Shown in pieces: positions 57,474-64,000 of a DNA stretch of 64,000 nucleotides (within the stretch, counting starts at the first letter, position 1; each line of letters starts with the position of its first letter). The position numbers were made by a program, and so were the translations under genes. The stretch is taken from positions 2,604,001 to 2,668,000 of the forward strand of contig NC_014165.1 in assembly GCF_000092645.1 (NCBI RefSeq). The letters run 5' to 3'. This DNA is from Thermobispora bispora DSM 43833 (lineage in GTDB: Bacteria > Actinomycetota > Actinomycetes > Streptosporangiales > Streptosporangiaceae). The notes below the pieces were generated by a model. The model ran no database searches. It had not been told where the DNA came from and saw only the letters and a list, made by a program, of their open reading frames with translations.

Positions 57474-58157
57474 TCAGCGGGTCTCGGCGATCTCCGGACC
57501 GCGCTCGAACGGCCGGAGCTCGTCCTCCTGCCGCCCGCTCTGGTCGATGAGCTGGCGCGCCTGGTCGGGCAGCCGGAGCAGGATCGGCTCCTTGGGCGGC
57601 ATCGGCTCGTCGCCCCGGACGACCACGGTGTCGCGCACCACGCTCTCCAGGACCTCGGCCGCCTCCGGATCGACCGCCGCGCGGCCGGTGATGATCGCGC
57701 GCAGCATCCACCGCGGGCCGTCGATCCCGGCGTAGCGGACCCGCTGCGGCTCGCCCTCCTGCTGGGGCATGTAGGCGACCAGCTCGACGCCGAACGGCCC
57801 CTCCTGCTCCTCGGTCTTCCCGCCGGCCTTCTCGACCTCTTGGGCGATCTCGGCGCGCACCTCGTCCCAGATCCCGCTCCGCTTCGGCGCGGCCATCGCC
57901 TGGAGGTGGAGCATGCTGTCCTTGACCAGGACGAGCGCGCCGTCGATCTGATCGCCCGTCACGCTCACCCGGATCTCGAAGCCGGGCCGTACGGGGACGC
58001 GCAGGCCGCCCAGGTCGATCCGGTCCGCCTGGGGGTACGGGTCATCGGCGTCCCAGGGTCCGGAGGTCCGGGCCGGAGGGGCCGGTTCCTCCTCGGTGAC
58101 GACCGGGGTCGCCTCGGCCTCCTCCTGCTTCGCGCGTCGTCGGCGTCGGAACAGCAT
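57474..58157 (-). CDS. DUF3710 family protein
   Basis: A 227-residue actinobacterial protein of unknown function (Rv2696c type). An acidic and basic N-terminus (MLFRRRRRAKQEEAEATPVV) leads to a compact beta domain: DRIDLGGLRVPVRPGFEIRV, LVLVKDSMLHLQAMAAPKR, RYAGIDGPRWMLRAIITGRA. The ATG at 58157 follows a GGAGGAG site, and an in-frame ATG at 58175 is possible. It is 48 bp from dut on the same strand. It has no membrane helix or signal. Confidence 0.85.
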   Translation of the reverse strand: MLFRRRRRAKQEEAEATPVVTEEEPAPPARTSGPWDADDPYPQADRIDLGGLRVPVRPGFEIRVSVTGDQIDGALVLVKDSMLHLQAMAAPKRSGIWDEVRAEIAQEVEKAGGKTEEQEGPFGVELVAYMPQQEGEPQRVRYAGIDGPRWMLRAIITGRAAVDPEAAEVLESVVRDTVVVRGDEPMPPKEPILLRLPDQARQLIDQSGRQEDELRPFERGPEIAETR

Positions 58158-58205
58158 CCGTTCACACTCCTCCATGTCGTCGGGCGCCCGGCCGGTGGGT
58201 CCGGC

Positions 58206-58643
58206 TCAGGCCCCGGTGGACCCGAAACCGTTCGCACCGCGGCTCGAACCGGGCAACCGCTCTACCTCGTAGAATGCCGCCTTCTCCACCCTCTGGATGA
58301 CGAGCTGCGCGATGCGGTCGCCCCGCTTGAGCCGGACCGTCTCCCGGGGGTCCGTGTTGATCAGGGTCACCTTGATCTCACCGCGGTAGCCGGCGTCGAT
58401 CGTGCCGGGCGCGTTCACCAATGTGACACCGTGCTTCGCCGCGAGCCCGGACCGGGGGTGCACGAAGGCGGCGTAGCCGTCGGGGAGCGCGATCGCGATC
58501 CCCGTGCCGACCACCGCCCGCTCCCCCGGCTTCAGCTCGACGTCCTCGGTGGCGTACAGGTCGGCCCCGGCGTCCCCCGGGTGGGCGTAGGACGGGAGAG
58601 GGAGGCCGGGATCGAGCCGGCGGATCAGTACCTCGACGCTCAT
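58206..58643 (-). CDS. dut: dUTP diphosphatase
   Basis: A 145-residue trimeric dUTPase that turns dUTP into dUMP and keeps uracil out of DNA. All five motifs are there: [12 protein letters not shown] (near 22), [12 protein letters not shown] (near 63), [23 protein letters not shown] (near 77), [13 protein letters not shown] (near 107) and [14 protein letters not shown] at the C-terminus. Length is standard. It ends the DUF3710 side of the cluster; both are also adjacent in Mycobacterium. Confidence 0.97.
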   Translation of the reverse strand: MSVEVLIRRLDPGLPLPSYAHPGDAGADLYATEDVELKPGERAVVGTGIAIALPDGYAAFVHPRSGLAAKHGVTLVNAPGTIDAGYRGEIKVTLINTDPRETVRLKRGDRIAQLVIQRVEKAAFYEVERLPGSSRGANGFGSTGA

Positions 58644-58692
58644 CGCTCCGCCTCGACCGCCGAAAGATTGCGTTCACTCACAAGGCACGACC

Positions 58693-59970
58693 CTACCCCT
58701 TGCGCTGGGGAGAGACGGCCTCACCGGACTCCGGTTCGCGGTTCGCCGCGCCCTGATCGCCCCCGGGTTCGCGCGGTGGCGCGGGCTCCGCGGGGGCCCC
58801 GGGCTCCGGAGACGGCGTGGCGGGCGCGGCGGGGGTGGGCGCCGTGCCCGCGGACGGACCCGCGGGCGAGCCGGCCGGGGCCGCGGCCGGCACGCCCGGC
58901 GGGGGCGCGGGCCGCTCCGCGCGGAACAGCTCGGGCAGGGCCCGGTAGAGGACGGCGGTGAGCGGCACCGCCACCGCGGCGCCGGGGATCCCGGCGATCA
59001 CACCGCCGACCGCGAGCACGAGGATCACCGCCAGCGGGTGGAAGTCGATGGCCCGGCCGACGATCTGCGGCTGGAACAGGTGGTTCTCGAGCTGCTGCTC
59101 GACCACGAGGATCGCGAGGAAGACCAGCGCGGAGATCCAGCCCTGCGCCCCGAGCGTGACGAGGGTGGCGAGCCCGCCGGTGACCACGATGCCGATGATC
59201 GGGATGAAGCTGCCCAGGAAGATCAGCACGGCGAGCGGCACCCACAGGGGCACGCCCATGACCGCGAGCACGGTCCCCATGACGATGCCGTGGATGGCCG
59301 CGATCGCCACCGTGCCCTGGACGTAGTGGCAGATGGTCACCCAGGCGGCGCGCCCGGCCCGGTCGACCCGGGGCGCCGCGTCGCCGAACGCCTTGAGGAA
59401 CCAGGCCCAGATCTTGTCGCCGTCCTTCAGCAGGAAGAACGTCACGAACACCACCAGGACGAAGGAGGCGAGCGCCTCGAGCACCGCGGTCGCCCCGGTG
59501 AGCACGGTGTTGACGATCTCGTTGCGCTGCTCGGTGAGCTGCTTGCCGATCTCGTCGACGATGTGGGTGATCTGGGCCTGCTTCAGCTGGAGCGGTCCGT
59601 TGAGCAGCCAGTGCTGGGCCTCGGCGGCGGTGCGCTGGAGCTGCTCGACCAGCCGGGGGAACTCCTCGTTGGCGCGGTTGCCGATGAGGAAGCCGACCCC
59701 GACGATCACCGCCAGGCCGAGCAGCATGGTGATCCACGTCGCGTAGATGGGCCGAAGACCGGCATCGCGCAGCCGCTTGGTCAGCGGGTAGAGGAGCGCG
59801 GTGAGCAGGAAGGCGATGGCCACCGGCAGGACCACGATGCTGATCCGCCCGATGATCCAGGCGATCAGGTAGACCATCCCGCAGAGCAGCAGCAGCCGCC
59901 AGCTCCATGCGGCCATGGTGACCAGGACCGATGGAACGCCCTCTGGTTGATGCCTGTTCTTCGAGATCAC
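58693..59970 (-). CDS. AI-2E-family transporter with Pro/Ala-rich tail
   Basis: A 425-residue protein of the AI-2E (PerM/YhhT) family, with about eight helices. YLIAWIIGRISIVVLPVAIA begins it, and GVPLWVPLAVLIFLGSFIPI and AVGGVIAGIPGAAVAVPLTA mark the C-terminal half. The last 90 residues are Pro/Ala/Gly-rich and disordered (PAPPPGVPAAAPAGSPAGPS). Members export quorum signals, ions or small molecules. The GTG at 59970 is chosen; the frame upstream reaches only a TTG (60042). It is on the same strand as valS and dut. Confidence 0.8.
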   Translation of the reverse strand: MISKNRHQPEGVPSVLVTMAAWSWRLLLLCGMVYLIAWIIGRISIVVLPVAIAFLLTALLYPLTKRLRDAGLRPIYATWITMLLGLAVIVGVGFLIGNRANEEFPRLVEQLQRTAAEAQHWLLNGPLQLKQAQITHIVDEIGKQLTEQRNEIVNTVLTGATAVLEALASFVLVVFVTFFLLKDGDKIWAWFLKAFGDAAPRVDRAGRAAWVTICHYVQGTVAIAAIHGIVMGTVLAVMGVPLWVPLAVLIFLGSFIPIIGIVVTGGLATLVTLGAQGWISALVFLAILVVEQQLENHLFQPQIVGRAIDFHPLAVILVLAVGGVIAGIPGAAVAVPLTAVLYRALPELFRAERPAPPPGVPAAAPAGSPAGPSAGTAPTPAAPATPSPEPGAPAEPAPPREPGGDQGAANREPESGEAVSPQRKG

Positions 59971-60106
59971 GCTGTCCAGACTGGCACGGTAGCGGGCGTC
60001 GCGCGCACTCCTTTTACCCGGCACCCCGGTGCGCCATCGCAAGGCTGTCCGGCCTTTGCGATGCGCGCACCGGAGCTTTGTCCCGGTCCGGCCTAACGGG
60101 CCCGGT

Positions 60107-62644
60107 TCAGCCGGCGAGCGTGGTGACCACGGTGAGCGGGGAGTTCGCGTGCTCGAGCACGAACTCCTCGACGTTGCCCGCGGCGCACAGGTCGTCCTGG
60201 GCCTGGCGGATCAGGTCCGCGGTCTCGCCCGTCACGACGAGCCGGGAGACCTCGGCGCGCATGGAGACCTTCGCCTCGGACTTGGTGCGGCGCACGTGGC
60301 GGAGCACCTCGGCCACGGCGTCCAGCACCGCGGGGTCGCCGTCGCCGGCCTCGAGCTCCTCGGGGGTCGGCCACGCCGCCCGGTGCACCGATCCCTCCCG
60401 CCACCACGACCAGACCTCCTCGGTCACGAACGGCAGGAACGGCGCGAACAGGCGGAGCATCACGTCCAGCGCGCGGCGGAGCGCGGCCACGGCCGAGGGG
60501 TCGCCGGCGTAGGCGCGGGCCTTGACCAGCTCCACGTAGTCGTCGCAGAACGACCAGAAGAACCGCTCGGTCCGCTCCAGGGCCCGGGTGTAGTCGTAGC
60601 CCTCGAAGGCCTCGGTGGCGTCCTTGACCACCGCGGCGAGCCCGGCGAGCATCGACCGGTCGATCGGCTCGGTGACCTTGAGGTCGCCCTTGGCCGGGAA
60701 GCCGAGCACGAACTTCGAGACGTTCAGGATCTTGATCGCCAGCCGGCGTCCGATCTTGATCTGGCCGATGTCGAAGGCGGTGTCGGTGCCGGGACGGCCG
60801 CTCGCCGCCCAGTAGCGCACCGCGTCCGAGCCGTACTGCTCGAGCAGGGCCATGGGGGTGACCACGTTGCCCTTGGACTTCGACATCTTCTTCCGGTCCG
60901 GATCGAGGATCCAGCCGGAGATGGCCGCGTGCTTCCACGGCAGGGTGCCGTGCTCCAGGTGGGAACGGAGCACCGTGGAGAACAGCCAGGTGCGGATGAT
61001 CTCGTGCGCCTGGGGCCGCAGGTCCATGGGGAAGACCCGCTTGAACAGGTCGTCGTCCCGCTCCCAGCCGCCGGCGATCTGCGGGGTGAGCGACGAGGTC
61101 GCCCAGGTGTCCATGACGTCCGGATCGCCGATGAAGCCGTTCGGCTTGCCGCGCTGGTCCTCGGTGTAGCCGGGCGGCACGTCGGTGGACGGGTCGACCG
61201 GCAGCGCCGACTCCGGCGGCGTGATCGGCTTGTCGTAGATCGGGTCGCCCTTGTCGTCCAGCGGGTACCACACCGGGATCGGCACGCCGAAGAACCGCTG
61301 GCGCGAGATCAGCCAGTCGCCGGAGAGGCCCTCGACCCAGTTCTCGTACCGGACCCGCATGTGCGGCGGGTGCCATTCGAGCTCGCGGCCCAGCTCGAGC
61401 AGGCGCCGGCGCAGCTCGGGGTCGCGGCCGCCGTTGCGGATGTACCACTGCCGGGTGGTGACGATCTCCAGGGGCCGGTCGCCCTTCTCGTAGAACTTCA
61501 CCGGGCGCCGGACCGGCCGCGGCTCGCCGTCCATGAGCCCGGCCTCGCGCAGCATCTCGACGATCCGCTCGCGCGCCGCCGTCACGGTCTTGCCCGCCAG
61601 CTCCCGGTACGGCTCGGCCGGCACGCCGTCCGGCGGCTCGGGCAGCAGGCGGCCGTCCCAGCCGATCACCGGACGGGTGGGCAGGTCGAGCTCGCGCCAC
61701 CAGGTGACGTCGGTGACGTCACCGAAGGTGCAGACCATGACGATGCCGGTGCCCTTGTCGGGCTCGGCGAGGTGGTGGGCGAGGATCGGCACCTCGACCC
61801 CGAAGATCGGGGTACGGGCGGTCTTGCCGAACAGCGGCTGGTAACGCTCGTCGTCGGGGTGGGCCACCAGCGCCACGCAGGCGGGCAGCAGCTCCGGCCT
61901 GGTCGTATCGATCCACACCCGGTCACCCTCGCCCGTGCCGGATGGCAGCTCGAATGCGATGCGGTGGAACGCGCCCGGCCACTCCCGGTCCTCGAGCTCC
62001 GCCTGGGCGACCGCGGTGCGGAACGTCACGTCCCACAGCGTGGGCGCCTCGGCGAGGTAGGCCTCGCCCCGGGCGAGGTTGCGCAGGAAGGCGCGCTGCG
62101 AGGCCGCGCGGGCGTTGTCGCCGATCGTGGCGTAGGTGAGCGACCAGTCCACCGACAGCCCGAGGCGGCGCCACAGCTCCTCGAAGGCCTTCTCGTCCTC
62201 GGCGGTGAGCTGCTCGCACAGCTCGATGAAGTTCCGGCGCGAGATCGGCACCTGCTCCCCCGAGCCGCCGCCCCCGCGCCTCGGCGGCTTGAAGTCGGGG
62301 TCGTACGGCAGCGAGGGGTCGCACCGCACGCCGAAGTAGTTCTGTACCCGGCGCTCCGTGGGCAGGCCGTTATCGTCCCAGCCCATCGGGTAGAAGACCT
62401 CGCGCCCGCGCATCCGCTGATAGCGGGCGATCGTGTCCGTGTGCGTATAGGAGAAGACGTGCCCGACGTGGAGGGAGCCGGACACCGTGGGCGGCGGGGT
62501 GTCGATCGAGTAGATCTCGTCCCGGTTACGGGTTCGGTCGAAACGGTACGTTCCGTCGGCCTCCCAGCGGGCTACCCATACCGCCTCCAAGCCATCGAGA
62601 GTGGGCTTCTCAGGCATGGTCGCGGCGCGTCGCTGTTCGGTCAT
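60107..62644 (-). CDS. valS: Valyl-tRNA synthetase
   Basis: An 845-residue class Ia synthetase. The HIGH-type sequence is [17 protein letters not shown] (near 55), followed by [33 protein letters not shown] lies near 590. The editing domain holds [20 protein letters not shown]. It is the shorter type without the long C-terminal arm seen in E. coli ValS. The gene is single-copy in the window and follows no T-box leader. The start ATG has a weak ribosome site, with DUF4235 diverging 70 bp away. Confidence 0.96.
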   Translation of the reverse strand: MTEQRRAATMPEKPTLDGLEAVWVARWEADGTYRFDRTRNRDEIYSIDTPPPTVSGSLHVGHVFSYTHTDTIARYQRMRGREVFYPMGWDDNGLPTERRVQNYFGVRCDPSLPYDPDFKPPRRGGGGSGEQVPISRRNFIELCEQLTAEDEKAFEELWRRLGLSVDWSLTYATIGDNARAASQRAFLRNLARGEAYLAEAPTLWDVTFRTAVAQAELEDREWPGAFHRIAFELPSGTGEGDRVWIDTTRPELLPACVALVAHPDDERYQPLFGKTARTPIFGVEVPILAHHLAEPDKGTGIVMVCTFGDVTDVTWWRELDLPTRPVIGWDGRLLPEPPDGVPAEPYRELAGKTVTAARERIVEMLREAGLMDGEPRPVRRPVKFYEKGDRPLEIVTTRQWYIRNGGRDPELRRRLLELGRELEWHPPHMRVRYENWVEGLSGDWLISRQRFFGVPIPVWYPLDDKGDPIYDKPITPPESALPVDPSTDVPPGYTEDQRGKPNGFIGDPDVMDTWATSSLTPQIAGGWERDDDLFKRVFPMDLRPQAHEIIRTWLFSTVLRSHLEHGTLPWKHAAISGWILDPDRKKMSKSKGNVVTPMALLEQYGSDAVRYWAASGRPGTDTAFDIGQIKIGRRLAIKILNVSKFVLGFPAKGDLKVTEPIDRSMLAGLAAVVKDATEAFEGYDYTRALERTERFFWSFCDDYVELVKARAYAGDPSAVAALRRALDVMLRLFAPFLPFVTEEVWSWWREGSVHRAAWPTPEELEAGDGDPAVLDAVAEVLRHVRRTKSEAKVSMRAEVSRLVVTGETADLIRQAQDDLCAAGNVEEFVLEHANSPLTVVTTLAG

Positions 62645-62713
62645 GCCTCCACATGGTATGGGGTACGCGACCTAGCCGTTGCGGCACACTAGGGTCGTCA
62701 CCGAGGAGGCATC

Positions 62714-63061
62714 ATGGCGAACGTTGCACGGGCTCGGTCGGGCGCACCGGGCTCCCGGAAGACCGAGGCGCCGGCGAAGGGCGCGGCCAAGCCGGACGTG
62801 CAGTGGCGGGTGATCGGCGGGCTCGTCGGCCTGGTGGTGGGATTCGCCTCGCGCAAGGTGCTCGCGTTCGCGTGGGAGCGGGTCACCGGGAAGAAGCCCC
62901 CGGCGAGCGCTGACTCCCCGGAGATCGGGCTTGGCGAGGCGATCGCCTACGCGGTGGTGATGGGCCTGGGGATGGAGGTCGCGCGGATCATCGCCACCCG
63001 TGCCGCGGCGAAGAAGTGGCAGTCGTGGCGCGAGGCGGCGGCGAGCAAGTCCTCCTCCTAA
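62714..63061 (+). CDS. DUF4235 family membrane protein
   Basis: A 115-residue actinobacterial protein. A disordered Ala/Lys-rich lead (about 1-28) precedes two hydrophobic segments ([20 protein letters not shown] and [20 protein letters not shown]) separated by the charged [16 protein letters not shown] loop. Tail [16 protein letters not shown] is basic. Function unknown. Start ATG with GGAGG five bases before. Its stop overlaps the stop of otsA on the other strand by four bases. Confidence 0.86.
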   Translation: MANVARARSGAPGSRKTEAPAKGAAKPDVQWRVIGGLVGLVVGFASRKVLAFAWERVTGKKPPASADSPEIGLGEAIAYAVVMGLGMEVARIIATRAAAKKWQSWREAAASKSSS

Positions 63062-64000
63062 CGCTCCTCCAGCGCGCTGAGGAAGTCGTTCGCCCACTTG
63101 TCCACGTTGTGGGTGGCCACGCGGCGCCGGAGCGAGCGCATCCGGCGGGCGAGCTCGTGCGGGGTGGCGCGCATCGCGGCGAGCATGGCCCGCTTCATGC
63201 CCTCGATGTCGTACGGGTTGACGAGGAAGGCCTGCCTGAGCTCGTCCGCCGCCCCGGCGAACTCGCTCAGCACCAGCGCGCCGCGCAGGTCGAAGCGGCA
63301 GGAGACGTACTCCTTCGCCACCAGGTTCATGCCGTCGCGCAGCGGGGTGACCACCAGGACGTCGGCCGCGCAGTAGAGGGCGGCCAGCTCCTCCCGGTCG
63401 TACGACTGGTGGAGGTAGGAGATCGGCTGGCGGCCGAGCATGCCGTGCTCGCCGTTGATCCGGCCCACCCGGAGCTCGATCTCGTTGCGCAGGCGCGCGT
63501 ACGCGGGGACGCCCTCGCGCGTCGGGGTGGCCACCTGGACGAACACCGCCTCGTCCGGGGTGATGACGCCCTCGTCGAGCAGCTCGCCGAACGCCTTGAG
63601 CCGCTGGCCGATACCCTTGGTGTAGTCGAGCCGGTCGACGCCGAGCAGGACGTGCTCCGGGTCGCCCAGCTCGGCGCGGATCTCCTTCGCCCGGTCCTGG
63701 ACCCGGGGATCGCGCGCGAGCTGATCGAACTCCGCGAAGTCCACCGAGATCGGGAAGGCGTCGACCCGCACGGTGCGGCCGTCGACGTAGATCTCGTTGC
63801 GGTGGGTGTGCAGCCCGAGGAGGCGCCGGCAGAGCCGGAGGAAGTTGGAGGCCCCGCCCGGCCGCTGGAAGCCGACGAGGTCGGCGCCGAGCAGCCCTTC
63901 GACGATCTCGCTCCGCCACGGGAGCTGGCAGAAGAGCTCGATCGGCGGGAACGGGATGTGCAGGAAGAAGCCGATCTTCAGGTCGGGCCGCAACCGGCGC
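63058..64000 (-). CDS. otsA: Trehalose-6-phosphate synthase, C-terminal part
   Basis: The gene runs off the right edge; 314 codons from the C-terminus are seen. It transfers glucose from UDP- or GDP-glucose to glucose-6-phosphate. [20 protein letters not shown] and [19 protein letters not shown] mark the glycosyltransferase family 20, and [18 protein letters not shown] carries the donor site. No phosphatase domain is fused in the visible part. It may work with glgX-type glycogen metabolism in this organism. It is convergent with DUF4235. Confidence 0.93.
   Translation of the reverse strand, partial: RRLRPDLKIGFFLHIPFPPIELFCQLPWRSEIVEGLLGADLVGFQRPGGASNFLRLCRRLLGLHTHRNEIYVDGRTVRVDAFPISVDFAEFDQLARDPRVQDRAKEIRAELGDPEHVLLGVDRLDYTKGIGQRLKAFGELLDEGVITPDEAVFVQVATPTREGVPAYARLRNEIELRVGRINGEHGMLGRQPISYLHQSYDREELAALYCAADVLVVTPLRDGMNLVAKEYVSCRFDLRGALVLSEFAGAADELRQAFLVNPYDIEGMKRAMLAAMRATPHELARRMRSLRRRVATHNVDKWANDFLSALEER

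Noticed and set aside
59971-60042. Longer AI-2E protein starting at 60042
   Set aside because: The codon there is TTG without a ribosome site; the GTG at 59970 is more likely.

Overview
The window is very GC-rich chromosomal DNA from a high-GC actinomycete. Three things point that way: a WhiB-family iron-sulfur regulator, coproporphyrin-branch haem genes (HemQ plus a HemY-type oxidase), and gene blocks that match known actinobacterial order. The msrB-hemQ-hemY-hemE-DUF3000-rnd-dxs and RNA methyltransferase-permease-trkA-trkA-DUF3159-OB-DUF3710-dut series recall Mycobacterium tuberculosis Rv2674-Rv2697. The fadAB, dxs, rok/xylFGH and acnA series recalls Streptomyces. A Streptosporangiales-like organism is my best guess, not a demonstrated one. 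I see no prophage, insertion sequence, CRISPR array, tRNA or rRNA.

Left part (1-20 kb): the end of glpD; an iron-box-controlled sucraseferredoxin-like gene; a whiB gene; glyA under a ZTP (pfl) riboswitch; and an assimilatory sulfate reduction operon. That operon encodes sulfite reductase, a zinc-ribbon protein, APS reductase and a sirohydrochlorin chelatase. It is preceded by a leaderless cysteine leader peptide whose stop codon lies inside a terminator hairpin, which looks like ribosome-mediated attenuation. Next come a DUF1707 protein, a TetR regulator and membrane protein pair sharing three evenly spaced palindromes, an AidB-like acyl-CoA dehydrogenase, OsmC, GlgX, AzlCD, and a block with a DNA ligase, a RibD-like reductase and a stand-alone LigD-type polymerase.

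Middle part (20-45 kb): msrB, hemQ-hemY, a DUF4349 lipoprotein, hemE, DUF3000, RNase D, the fadA-fadB beta-oxidation operon with two operator-like sites, an APC permease, dxs, a xylFGH-like sugar ABC importer ending with its ROK repressor, a TauE-type exporter and aconitase.

Right part (45-64 kb): a DUF457-type membrane protein, a PadR-DUF1707 operon whose promoter dyad resembles dyads upstream of aconitase, an LLM oxidoreductase, a secreted GH18-like protein that has probably lost catalysis, a SnoaL-like protein, a TrmA-type methyltransferase, and a KimA-like potassium permease divergent from two TrkA proteins. The window ends with DUF3159, an OB-fold protein, DUF3710, dut, an AI-2E family protein, valS, DUF4235 and the 3' part of otsA.

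The most informative regulatory signals are the cysteine attenuator, the ZTP riboswitch, the iron box, the TetR triple palindrome and the PadR-like dyads. Several intergenic regions carry degenerate GC-rich tandem repeats of no evident function.
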